A stretch of 64,000 nucleotides of DNA. Source: Gillisia sp. UBA3175. GTDB lineage: Bacteria; Bacteroidota; Bacteroidia; Flavobacteriales; Flavobacteriaceae. A program made the translations under genes and the position numbers. The notes under the pieces are model-generated. The model had not been told where the DNA came from and ran no database searches. It saw only the letters and a program-made list of their open reading frames with translations. How positions within the stretch are numbered: the first letter of the stretch is position 1; each line of letters begins with the position of its first letter. The stretch spans positions 659,229 to 723,228 of the forward strand of contig DEXV01000003.1 in NCBI GenBank assembly GCA_002364325.1, written 5' to 3'. Below are positions 27,252 through 36,392 of the stretch, piece after piece.

Positions 27252-27902
27252 ATGAATAGAAGACAAGCTTTAAAAAACTTTGGTCTAGGTGCGGGAATAC
27301 TTATAATAGGACCAAGTACTTTAAGTTTATTACAAAGTTGTAGAAGCGAATCGAAAAACAATTGGGAACCAAAATTTTTAAGTATTTCAGACGGTTTAGC
27401 CCTAAAAGAAATATTGAATATAATACTCCCAAAAACAGATACGCCAGGTGCAGAAGATTTAAATATAGCTCAGTTTATAGATTCCTATATGGATGAAGTG
27501 GCCTCTAAAAAACAACAAGAGAGCTTTAAACTAAAAGCTGCTGCTTTTGCTAATGTGTTTAAAAATGAATTTTACAAAGAGATCGGGGAAGGTACAGCAG
27601 AAGAATACGAGAAAATAATTGCTAAATTTTTGAGAGCAGCACCTGAAAAGAGAGAGGAATACGCAAAAAGAAATACAGAAACACAAGATCCACATGATAA
27701 AGATCCTAATATTAAAGAGGATTTAGATATAGATTTCGGTAGTTATAGTTATTTAACCACAATTAGGGAAATGGGGATTTGGGCATGGAAAACAAGTGAA
27801 GAGGTAGGAGAAAATGTACTTTGGTACGATCCCATTCCAGGACAATATATCCCTTGTGGCTCATTAAAAGAATTGGGAAATGGAAAGGCAATGGCATTAT
27901 AG
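27252..27902 (+). CDS. Gluconate 2-dehydrogenase subunit 3-like protein (Tat)
   Basis: 216 residues. The N-terminus NRRQALKNFGLGAG is a twin-arginine motif, and the hydrophobic stretch ends in LLQSC, which could be a lipobox. The body fits the gluconate 2-dehydrogenase subunit 3 family: LKEILNIILPKTDTPGA, VASKKQQESF, GIWAWKTSEEVGENVLWYDP and PGQYIPCG. It is the chaperone/anchor subunit of the GMC dehydrogenase encoded immediately upstream and would carry it to the periplasm. Confidence 0.87.
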   Translation: MNRRQALKNFGLGAGILIIGPSTLSLLQSCRSESKNNWEPKFLSISDGLALKEILNIILPKTDTPGAEDLNIAQFIDSYMDEVASKKQQESFKLKAAAFANVFKNEFYKEIGEGTAEEYEKIIAKFLRAAPEKREEYAKRNTETQDPHDKDPNIKEDLDIDFGSYSYLTTIREMGIWAWKTSEEVGENVLWYDPIPGQYIPCGSLKELGNGKAMAL

Positions 27903-28049
27903 ATTAAAGATCGGAAAAGTTATATTTTTGATGCACCTTTAATGTTTAGTGAATAGTTATTAACATTTATCATTTATTTTAGTTAATTCCTTTAGATTTG
28001 ATTTTTCTATATCGAACAAGTTTAAAGAGCGTTTTTGTTCTATATTATT

Positions 28050-28065
28050 ACGAAATCGTTTTCGT
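28050..28065. promoter_or_regulatory. LacI-type operator-like site upstream of susC
   Basis: ACGAAATCGTTTTCGT is palindromic at 14 of 16 positions with a central CG, the form of LacI-family operators, and shares its arms with the perfect palindrome at 2259-2272. It lies 100 bases before the susC start and about 17 bases upstream of a promoter-like -33 element. No regulator gene lies in the locus, so the binder must act from elsewhere. Confidence 0.5.
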
Positions 28066-28082
28066 GGATTGCAAATTATTTT

Positions 28083-28115
28083 TTTGTTTTATTAACAAAA
28101 TTTTACATAAATTTA
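28083..28115 (+). promoter_or_regulatory. Putative susC promoter
   Basis: TTTG (28083-28086), 21 bases, then TAAATTTA (28108-28115), one mismatch from TAnnTTTG. It leaves about a 45-base leader before the ATG at 28165. The region is AT-rich, so chance is possible. Confidence 0.4.
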
Positions 28116-28164
28116 TTACTTTATTACTTTTTAATATATACTATATCAGCTAAAACCAATTCTT

Positions 28165-31100
28165 ATGAGAAAAATTACTTTCAGGAGCTTTTTGTTTGTC
28201 ATTGCTTTTCTGTGTTTCAGCATGGTGAACGCACAACAAACTGTATCCGGAACTGTTAAAGATGAAAGTGGACCCTTGCCCGGCGCTACTGTTGCCATTA
28301 AAGGTACATCTACAGGAACCACAACTGATTTTGATGGAAATTATACTTTAAACAATGTACCAGCCGATGGAATCCTGGTATTTAGTTTTATTGGGTATGA
28401 AATCCAGGAGATTGGTGTCAATGGACGTTCCACAATCGATGTAAATTTAGCGGCCGATGCTTCAGAATTGGAGGAAGTGGTACTTATTGGTTATGGTACT
28501 ACTACAATTAAAGATGCAACTGGTTCTGTTTCTTCTGTTAATTCAGAAGAATTTAATAAAGGGGTGATCGCAACTCCCGAACAATTAATCCAAGGTAAAA
28601 CTGCCGGTGTACAGATATCTGAAACTTCTGGTGCACCCGGAGCGGGAATTAATGTACGTATTAGGGGGTCTAACTCTATTCGTTCTGGTAACAACCCTTT
28701 GTTTGTGGTTGATGGGGTGCCACTTGCTTCTGGATCCCCACCCACATCTAGTGTTGGAGGTATAGGCACAGCTGGTGGCCAAAATCCATTAAGCTTTATT
28801 AACCCTAACGATATTGAAAGTATTTCCATTCTAAAGGATGCTTCAGCAACAGCGATCTATGGTTCTCGTGGCGCGAACGGAGTAATTATTATACAAACTA
28901 AAGGTGGTAGAGGTGCTAGTGATGGTAGGTTTGAGTTTAATTCTAGTTTGGGTATTGGAACACCTGCAAGTGAATATGACCTTTTGAATAGAGAACAATA
29001 TTTAGATGCTATTGCTTCTGTAGGGAACGATCCTGATGCATTGGACTTTGGATCTGATTCTAATTTTCAGGATTTTTATACCCGTACGTCTTATTCAAAA
29101 AATGTTGACTTAAGTTACTCAAAGAGTTATACGGGAGGAAATCTTCGTGCTTCCATAGCTTACAATGATCAAGAAGGGGTAGTTAGAAACACCTTTTTGG
29201 AAAGGCTAACTGGTAGGTTGAACGCAAGTCAGCGTGTGTTGAATGATAAATTAACGTTGAGTGTTCAAGCTTCTATTTCAGTGATCGATCAGCAAAGTGC
29301 TCCTATTAATGGATCGGCTGGCTCCACAGGTGATTTGATTGGAGCATCTATTACACAAAATCCTACAGCACCTCTAGATGCAACATTCAACCCTGGAGGA
29401 AATGTTTTGAATCCAGTAAGCTTACTAAATAGTTATCAGGGTTTCTCTGATGTTGAAAGATTTTTAGGAAATGCTTCGGCAGAATATGCTTTTACTAATG
29501 AGCTAAGTGCCAAAGTAACCGTAGGTTTCGAAAAGGCAGACACAGAGACTACTTCAGTTTTTGGTTCAGACGTAATCGGCCTTAACGGTATTTCAGGTAT
29601 AGGAAGAGGTAGATATGATACATTTAACCAAGAAAACTCACTTCTTGAAGCAACTCTAAACTATAAAAAAGAATTTAACAACTCTGTTCTTGATGTAGTT
29701 GGAGGATACTCTTATCAAAAATTTGACAGAAATGGTTTCGGTTCTGAAGGAGCAGGTTTTAATACAACTGATCTTAGATTGATGGCAACTCAGTTAAGAA
29801 ATGCTTTTAATAGCGTTACAGGAGCCATTGATGGCCCTTACACTGTATTTGGATATGGAAATGATGGAACCTACATAAATAATCTTTTACCAACATTTAC
29901 AAGTGGAGAACTTCCAGAAGGTTTTGATAGACCAATCCCTGCTTATGTTTTAAATTACACTTTCGATAATTTTGATGAATTACAGTCATATTTTATGAGA
30001 GCAAATTATACCTTAGCTGAAAAATATTTATTTACCGGTACTTTTAGAGCTGATGGTTCTTCAACATTTGGTGAAAATAATAGATATGGATATTTCCCTT
30101 CTGGAGCAGTAGCATGGCAGATTCATAAAGAAGATTTTATAGGAGACACATTTTCTACCTTAAAACTTCGTTTAGGCGCCGGTATTGTAGGTAGCCAAGA
30201 AGGCTTAGGTTATGGGCGTTTTGTTCAGCGTGAGCGTGCTGCAGGTGGTGGAATAAGTAATGATCTTAACGTACTACCAGCACCAGGAACTTTTATAGAT
30301 GGGGATCCTAATCCAGACCTGAAATGGGAGGAAACTACGGATTATAACATTGGGGTAGATTTTGGATTTAACGATGATAGATTTAGTGGTACGGTAAACG
30401 TGTATCGCAAAGAAACTAATGACTTATTGCTGCCAAGACCATCTGCAGCTCCAAGTAGTGGTAGTATAATTTTTAGTAACCTTTTGGATGGAAAAGTGAT
30501 CAACGAAGGAGTAGAACTTTCATTAGATTATGATTTTGCAAATACCGATGACTTTGGTTTTTCTGCTAATTTTAACGTAGCCTACAATAGTAATGAAGTG
30601 CAGGATACCCAATTTACAATTCCAACCGGTGCCATTAGAGGGAATGGGTTAACCAATGCTTTTGCTCAGCAATTACAGGCAGGACAACCTCTGTTTTCAT
30701 ATTATATGGCAGAATTTACTGGATTTGATCAAGATGGAAATCCTACTTACTTTGATGCGGACGGAAATGGGATAGGTGATCCAGATGCAGACAAATTTTT
30801 TGTAGGAAAAGATGCTCAACCAGATTGGAATGCTGGTTTGTCTTTAAATGCGAGATACAAGAATTTTGATCTATCTACTTATTTTAACGGCCAATTTGAT
30901 TTTTATGTTTACAATGCTACTAAGACTGCATTCTTCACAAAAAGTGCTTTGCTAATTGGTAAAAATGTTACTCAGGATGCTGTTTCTAGCAATGAAAATC
31001 CGGCTTCTTCGGTAGCTGTATCAACAAGATTTCTAGAAAAAGGTGATTTTATAAGACTTTCCTCAGCTTCATTGGGTTACAATGTACCATTGAATGAAAG

Positions 31101-31296
31101 TAGTCAAGTAAATACTGTAAGATTAAGCGTAACAGGACAAAACTTGTTCTTGATTACTGATTATAGTGGATTAGATCCTGAAGTTTCTACGAATACTGGG
31201 AATTTGAATGATTCAGGAATTCCAACCGTTGGAATAGACTATGCTGCTTACCCAAGACCGCGTACTATATCTTTTGGTGTGAGCGCAACATTTTAA
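28165..31296 (+). CDS. SusC-like TonB-dependent outer-membrane transporter
   Basis: 1,043 residues. A signal peptide ends at MVNAQ. A carboxypeptidase-regulatory-like domain (about 25-100, with VSGTVKDESGPLPGATVAIK) precedes the plug (about 110-240, with VRIRGSNSIRSGNNPLFVVD and DASATAIYGSRGANGVIII), and a 22-strand barrel ends in ISFGVSATF with a terminal F. No STN domain is visible, so it is not of the trans-envelope signalling type. It imports oligosaccharides together with the SusD-like protein 15 bases downstream. Confidence 0.95.
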   Translation: MRKITFRSFLFVIAFLCFSMVNAQQTVSGTVKDESGPLPGATVAIKGTSTGTTTDFDGNYTLNNVPADGILVFSFIGYEIQEIGVNGRSTIDVNLAADASELEEVVLIGYGTTTIKDATGSVSSVNSEEFNKGVIATPEQLIQGKTAGVQISETSGAPGAGINVRIRGSNSIRSGNNPLFVVDGVPLASGSPPTSSVGGIGTAGGQNPLSFINPNDIESISILKDASATAIYGSRGANGVIIIQTKGGRGASDGRFEFNSSLGIGTPASEYDLLNREQYLDAIASVGNDPDALDFGSDSNFQDFYTRTSYSKNVDLSYSKSYTGGNLRASIAYNDQEGVVRNTFLERLTGRLNASQRVLNDKLTLSVQASISVIDQQSAPINGSAGSTGDLIGASITQNPTAPLDATFNPGGNVLNPVSLLNSYQGFSDVERFLGNASAEYAFTNELSAKVTVGFEKADTETTSVFGSDVIGLNGISGIGRGRYDTFNQENSLLEATLNYKKEFNNSVLDVVGGYSYQKFDRNGFGSEGAGFNTTDLRLMATQLRNAFNSVTGAIDGPYTVFGYGNDGTYINNLLPTFTSGELPEGFDRPIPAYVLNYTFDNFDELQSYFMRANYTLAEKYLFTGTFRADGSSTFGENNRYGYFPSGAVAWQIHKEDFIGDTFSTLKLRLGAGIVGSQEGLGYGRFVQRERAAGGGISNDLNVLPAPGTFIDGDPNPDLKWEETTDYNIGVDFGFNDDRFSGTVNVYRKETNDLLLPRPSAAPSSGSIIFSNLLDGKVINEGVELSLDYDFANTDDFGFSANFNVAYNSNEVQDTQFTIPTGAIRGNGLTNAFAQQLQAGQPLFSYYMAEFTGFDQDGNPTYFDADGNGIGDPDADKFFVGKDAQPDWNAGLSLNARYKNFDLSTYFNGQFDFYVYNATKTAFFTKSALLIGKNVTQDAVSSNENPASSVAVSTRFLEKGDFIRLSSASLGYNVPLNESSQVNTVRLSVTGQNLFLITDYSGLDPEVSTNTGNLNDSGIPTVGIDYAAYPRPRTISFGVSATF

Positions 31297-31311
31297 TAAA
31301 AAAAAAGGAAA

Positions 31312-32970
31312 ATGAAAAATAAAACAATTTTTAAAACTTCAGCCAGGTTACTATCGGGTTCGCTTATTTTAGCGACTACTTTCCTGTCCTGTACAGATTT
31401 AGAGATAGAGGGAACTGACTCTATTATTATTGATGCCAGCGAAGCAGGTTTTCAAGGTGTTAGTGATCCGGATTCTTTTTTAGATAATGCTTATAATAGC
31501 TTAAACGGATTAATAGGAGATCAGGCAAACCTTTATGCACTAAGTGAAGTTACCACAGATGAAGCTGTGGTTCCAACTAGAGGTTCTGACTGGGGTGATA
31601 ATGGAATATGGAGACAATTACATCAACATGAATGGACAGCTGAACATGGCTTTCTTCTGAATGTTTGGAATCAATGGAATACATTGCATTTTCAGGGAGC
31701 TCAGGTGCTTTCTGAAAAAACGAATAGTACGCCGCAACAACAAGCAGATGCTTATTTTCTAAGAGCACTCGGAATGTGGGTTATTCTAGATAATTTTGGT
31801 CAGGTACCTGTACGAGATCCAGATGCTCCAATTTTTGAAGATCCTACTGTGCTAAAAGGGCAAGAAGCGGTTGATCAAATAGTATCTGATCTTAATTTAG
31901 CTATTTCGAATTTACCTACAATAGGACCGGGAAGTGGAGTAGGAGATGTTTCATCTCCAAATGCCCGACCAGGAGTAGCTGCTGCAAAATATTTACTTGC
32001 AAAAGTCCTTTTGAACAAACATATTTATACAGGTACGGAGCCCAATAGTGCAGATATGAATCAGGTTATAAGTCTGGTTGATGATATTTCTTCTGAAGGA
32101 TACGGATTAGAATCTGGTTATTTCAATATTTTCAGAAGACAATTGGACAGAGAAACCATATGGTTTATTCCTACAGCGGTAGGGAATAGAATTTGGAATG
32201 GCCTTCACTATAATATGGCGCCAGATCAGGCTGGTGGTGGATGGAATGGTTTTTCTACCCTTTCTGAATTTTATGATATGTTTGAAGGAGATCCCAATTC
32301 TAACAGAGGAACTGCTACGGGAGAACCTCTTGATGGACAAGAAGAACGAAGAGGTTATGTACCTCCATCTGGTTTACCGGCTGGATCATTTGATGGTTCC
32401 ATGGATAATAATGGCGATGGATTTGCAGACGGATCCAGTGTTGGTTTTGGTTTTCTAATTAATCAACAGTACGACTATGATGGATCTGCAATGAAAGATA
32501 GAGGTGGAAATCCATTAACTTTTAAAAGACAGTTTACTGATGGGTCTGGAAATAGTAGCCTTATAAATAATAGTGAGACCACAGGTATACGTACTATAAA
32601 ATATAATCCTCGCTTTGGAGCATTTACAGAACATGAAATTTTCTTTAGATATGCAGATGCTCATCTTATGAAAGCAGAAGCCATGATGAGATCTGGTGGA
32701 GATCCTTCAGCAATGGTTAACGAGTTAAGAATTCTTAGAAAAGCCCAACCGCTTGGTAGTGTTACAGCAAGTGATCTTTTGGAAGAAAGAGGAAGGGAAT
32801 TATATATGGAATTCTGGAGAAGAAATGATATGATTCGTTTTGGTGAATATACAAGAGATTGGGAGTTAAAATCTCCTTCCGCAGTAGGTGATCAAACGAG
32901 AAACTTATTTCCAATACCTGCAAATCAATTGATTTTGAATCCTAATCTTACTCAGAATCCTGGATATTAA
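31312..32970 (+). CDS. SusD/RagB-like surface glycan-binding lipoprotein
   Basis: 552 residues. A lipoprotein signal ends in TTFLSC and is followed by the acidic TDLEIEG. The SusD-like fold shows SDPDSFLDNAYNSLNGLIGD, the helix-rich AKYLLAKVLLNK segment and the C-terminal RYADAHLMKAEAMMRSGGDP and ERGRELYMEFWRRNDMIRFG. It captures the glycan at the cell surface and delivers it to SusC. A perfect palindromic terminator follows within 15 bases, so the pair can form its own abundant transcript. Confidence 0.94.
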   Translation: MKNKTIFKTSARLLSGSLILATTFLSCTDLEIEGTDSIIIDASEAGFQGVSDPDSFLDNAYNSLNGLIGDQANLYALSEVTTDEAVVPTRGSDWGDNGIWRQLHQHEWTAEHGFLLNVWNQWNTLHFQGAQVLSEKTNSTPQQQADAYFLRALGMWVILDNFGQVPVRDPDAPIFEDPTVLKGQEAVDQIVSDLNLAISNLPTIGPGSGVGDVSSPNARPGVAAAKYLLAKVLLNKHIYTGTEPNSADMNQVISLVDDISSEGYGLESGYFNIFRRQLDRETIWFIPTAVGNRIWNGLHYNMAPDQAGGGWNGFSTLSEFYDMFEGDPNSNRGTATGEPLDGQEERRGYVPPSGLPAGSFDGSMDNNGDGFADGSSVGFGFLINQQYDYDGSAMKDRGGNPLTFKRQFTDGSGNSSLINNSETTGIRTIKYNPRFGAFTEHEIFFRYADAHLMKAEAMMRSGGDPSAMVNELRILRKAQPLGSVTASDLLEERGRELYMEFWRRNDMIRFGEYTRDWELKSPSAVGDQTRNLFPIPANQLILNPNLTQNPGY

Positions 32971-32984
32971 TTTAAAGGTTTAAG

Positions 32985-33024
32985 ATAAAAAATAAGAGGG
33001 CGAATTCGCCCTCTTATTTTTTAT
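32985..33024. terminator. Perfect 40-bp palindrome after susD (terminator)
   Basis: Every base from 32985 to 33024 pairs with its mirror position around the centre GAATTC. The core stem is AATAAGAGGGCGAATT and its complement, with A and T runs at the ends. It lies between susD and the first propeller lipoprotein gene and should end or attenuate transcription there. Confidence 0.9.
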
Positions 33025-33086
33025 AAAATATTTTAATTATAAAAATATTTTATTTTAGATTGCCTCAAAATACAGTTAATTAATTC

Positions 33087-36000
33087 GTGGTAAAAAATAA
33101 AAAAATATTCTTAGTATCTATTTTTACCTTCCTGTTTTTACAGGCTTGTAAGAAAGAAGAGGGTCTTTTCGAAAGGATAAATGCTTCGCATTCAAATCTA
33201 TATTTCTCGAATGAACTTAATTCAAATTCTGAGTTAAATATCTTTAATTATCTATATTATTATAATGGAGGAGGAGTGGCAGCAGGAGATTATAACCAAG
33301 ATGGCCTAATAGATTTATATTTCACTTCTAATGAACAAGAGGATAAGCTTTTTTTAAATACCGGTAATTTTAATTTTGAAGATATCACTTCAGACTCCCA
33401 AATTGATAACTCCCATGGATGGACTACCGGAGTTAGTAATATAGATATTAATGGTGATGGTTTACTGGACCTTTACATTTGCAAAGTAAGCGGTTTCCTT
33501 AATCTGGAAGGGCATAATCTGCTCTATGTTAATCAGGGAACTAATAAAGATGGGATTCCCATTTTTCACGAACAGTCTGCAAAATATGGCCTCGATTTTT
33601 CAGGTTTTTCTACTCAATCTGTTTTTCTGGATTACGATCTGGATGGAGATCTGGATATGTATTTATTAAACCACTCTGTGTATCCTAACAGGAATTACGG
33701 AAGAGGGGATAAAAGGCAAAGTTATGATCCAAAATCTGGTGACCGGTTGTTCAAAAATGATAACGGATTTTTTACTGATGTCTCTTCTGAAGCGGGAATC
33801 TTTCAGGGAGTGATTGGGTATGGACTGGGTGTGGCCGTTGGAGATCTTAATAACGATTTGTATCCTGATATATATGTTGGGAATGATTTCTTTGAAAATG
33901 ATTATTTATATATCAATCAGAAAAACGGAAGTTTTCAAGATCTTATTTCAAATAATTCAGAAAAATTGGGTCATACCACCCATTTTTCCATGGGGAATGA
34001 TATTGCCGATGTAAATAATGATGGACTTGCCGATATTATATCTCTGGATATGCTTCCTGAAGACCTAAAGGCTTATAAAACCTCTGGTCTGGAATATCCC
34101 TTTCAAACCTATGCGACCTATTTAAAGAACGGATTTTCTCCACAATACATGCAGAACACCCTACACATTAATACAGGAAATCTTAATTTTTCTGAAACTG
34201 CATATCTTAGCGGTATTTCGGCCTCAGAATGGTCTTGGGGAGCCCTTTTTGCCGATTTTGATAATGACACGCACAAGGATGTTTTTATTACAAATGGAAT
34301 AAAAGGCGCTACCAACGACATGGATTTTATTAAGTATATCTCAAATGAAAAAATTCAGAAACAATTAAGCCAAGGAAACTTTGAAAATTATGAGAACCTT
34401 ATAAAAGAGCTACCTGAAAAGAAAATATCCAATTACATTTTTCAGAATCAGGGAGATAATACGTTTGCAAATCGAAAGAATGAATGGCTAAATGCTGAAC
34501 CTAGCTTTAGTCACGGTGTTGTATATGCAGATCTGGATAATGATGGAGACTTAGATTTAATAGTGAATAACATGGATGAAAATGCTAGCATTTTTAGAAA
34601 TAATTCAGAAAAAAAAATCAACAATAATTTTCTCAAGGTCCAGCTTAAAGGTGATAAATCCAATAAATTTGGTATAGGTGCAAAAATTATTCTTTACTAC
34701 AGAGATAATATTCAACAACAGGAACATTATTTAAGCAGAGGTTATCTTTCTTCCCTGGCCCCGGGATTGCATTTTGGTCTCGGGAGTCATTCTCTAATAG
34801 ATTCATTAGAGGTGATCTGGCCGGGATTTTTAACTGAAACCAAATACAATATTAAAGCCAATAGAAGTATTGAACTCAATATAAATGATGCCGACAGCCT
34901 TATTTTAAAAAAACCTCAAATCAGTTCTATTTTTACTAGAAGGGATTCTTTGATAGATTATAAACATATTGAGCAATCCACACTGGAATTTAATCGTGAA
35001 CCTCTAATTCCTTTTGGTTATGCTAATCTAAGTCCACGTGCCGCAGTAGCCGATATCAACAAAGATGGTCTTGATGATCTTGTAATTGGCGGAGGAAAAA
35101 CACAAAGCTTAAATTTGTGGTTGCAAAAAATAGATGGCAGTTTTGAGAGATCGGAGCAAAAAGCATTTGAGGAAGCTGCTATATCAGAAAATACCGATCA
35201 AATTTTTCTGGATGTAGATGGCGATATAGATCAGGATTTAATTGTAGTAATGGGGGGTAATGAATTTACTAAAGGAAAACCTTTGCAACCGCGATTATAC
35301 TTAAATGAAAACGGTAAATTTTGTTTGGATGATCAACAATTTAAGGGATTCGCACTAAATGCATCGAGGTTAACATCGGTAGATTTAAATGCAGACGGTT
35401 TTCCAGATCTTTGTTTTAGTGCAAATATAGTTCCCGGGGAATATGGTAAAACTCCTGTACAGTATTTATTTTTGAACGATGGTAAGGGTAACTTTTCAGA
35501 AGTTACTAGCCAATATTCTGAATCATTCAGGAGTGCTGGAAATATTCAGGATATTGTTTGGATCGATGTCAATAATGATAATATTAAGGATGCCATAATG
35601 GTTGGTCATTGGATGCCTGTCACGATATTTCTAAATAATGGGAGGAAGCTAAGCAAACTGGAAGCAGGACTTGATAGTTCGAACGGTTGGTGGAATACAG
35701 TGATTGCAGAAGATTTTGATGGCGACGGGGATGTAGACATTGTTGCAGGGAACTGGGGGCTCAATTCCAAGCTTAAGGCTTCCGTAGAAAAACCTTTAAA
35801 GCTATATCTTGGAGATTTTGATGGTAATGGATCTATCGATCCAGTAGTGAGTTATTTTTATGAAAATATTGAAACAGCTTTTGCTTCTAAGGATGAGCTT
35901 GATCACCAAATGCCATTTTTAAAAAAGAAATTCCCTAGTTACAAAGAATATGCAGATGCAAATTTCTCTCAAATTCTAAGCCCGGAAAACCTGAAAAATG

Positions 36001-36386
36001 CTGAAGTGAAAAAGGTTTTTGAATTAGCAAGTTGTTATTTTGAAAATAATGGGGATAATACTTTTTCAAAGCATGTTTTACCTTTTGAGACACAGGTATC
36101 GGCAATCTTTGCTATTGATGCACAGGATTTTAACGGTGATGGTTTTCCTGATCTATTTTTAGTAGGAAACAACTATGAAATTAGTACTCAATTGGGTAGA
36201 TTAGATGCCAGTCATGGAACTATTCTTATTAATGATAAAAAAGGTTTTTTTCAAACTTATAAAAACGAAATACCAGATATTTCAGGAGCTGCCCGAGATA
36301 TTGAAGAAATCTGTGTTAATGGTGAGTTACATCTTATAGTAACATTCAATAATAATATTTCAACTATTTTGAAATTTAATAATTAA
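33087..36386 (+). CDS. Double-propeller VCBS/FG-GAP lipoprotein with ASPIC/UnbV domain (copy 1)
   Basis: 1,099 residues from a GTG start. A lipoprotein signal ends in FLQAC and is followed by KKEE, fitting surface export. Seven calcium-binding FG-GAP motifs (for example DYNQDGLIDLYF, DINGDGLLDLYI and DLDNDGDLDLIV) lie before an ASPIC/UnbV domain (about 512-596, with GIGAKIILYY and GLHFGLGSHSLIDSLEVIWP). Seven more follow (for example DINKDGLDDLVIG, DFDGDGDVDIVAG and DFNGDGFPDLFLV). This implies two seven-bladed propellers. The role is probably surface binding or adhesion; no catalytic motif is seen. It lies after the susD terminator and six bases before copy 2. Confidence 0.9.
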   Translation: MVKNKKIFLVSIFTFLFLQACKKEEGLFERINASHSNLYFSNELNSNSELNIFNYLYYYNGGGVAAGDYNQDGLIDLYFTSNEQEDKLFLNTGNFNFEDITSDSQIDNSHGWTTGVSNIDINGDGLLDLYICKVSGFLNLEGHNLLYVNQGTNKDGIPIFHEQSAKYGLDFSGFSTQSVFLDYDLDGDLDMYLLNHSVYPNRNYGRGDKRQSYDPKSGDRLFKNDNGFFTDVSSEAGIFQGVIGYGLGVAVGDLNNDLYPDIYVGNDFFENDYLYINQKNGSFQDLISNNSEKLGHTTHFSMGNDIADVNNDGLADIISLDMLPEDLKAYKTSGLEYPFQTYATYLKNGFSPQYMQNTLHINTGNLNFSETAYLSGISASEWSWGALFADFDNDTHKDVFITNGIKGATNDMDFIKYISNEKIQKQLSQGNFENYENLIKELPEKKISNYIFQNQGDNTFANRKNEWLNAEPSFSHGVVYADLDNDGDLDLIVNNMDENASIFRNNSEKKINNNFLKVQLKGDKSNKFGIGAKIILYYRDNIQQQEHYLSRGYLSSLAPGLHFGLGSHSLIDSLEVIWPGFLTETKYNIKANRSIELNINDADSLILKKPQISSIFTRRDSLIDYKHIEQSTLEFNREPLIPFGYANLSPRAAVADINKDGLDDLVIGGGKTQSLNLWLQKIDGSFERSEQKAFEEAAISENTDQIFLDVDGDIDQDLIVVMGGNEFTKGKPLQPRLYLNENGKFCLDDQQFKGFALNASRLTSVDLNADGFPDLCFSANIVPGEYGKTPVQYLFLNDGKGNFSEVTSQYSESFRSAGNIQDIVWIDVNNDNIKDAIMVGHWMPVTIFLNNGRKLSKLEAGLDSSNGWWNTVIAEDFDGDGDVDIVAGNWGLNSKLKASVEKPLKLYLGDFDGNGSIDPVVSYFYENIETAFASKDELDHQMPFLKKKFPSYKEYADANFSQILSPENLKNAEVKKVFELASCYFENNGDNTFSKHVLPFETQVSAIFAIDAQDFNGDGFPDLFLVGNNYEISTQLGRLDASHGTILINDKKGFFQTYKNEIPDISGAARDIEEICVNGELHLIVTFNNNISTILKFNN

Positions 36387-36392
36387 ATAACA

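Noticed and set aside
28035..28259. 74-codon frame overlapping the susC start
   Set aside because: It runs out of frame into the SusC signal peptide and covers the operator and promoter region.
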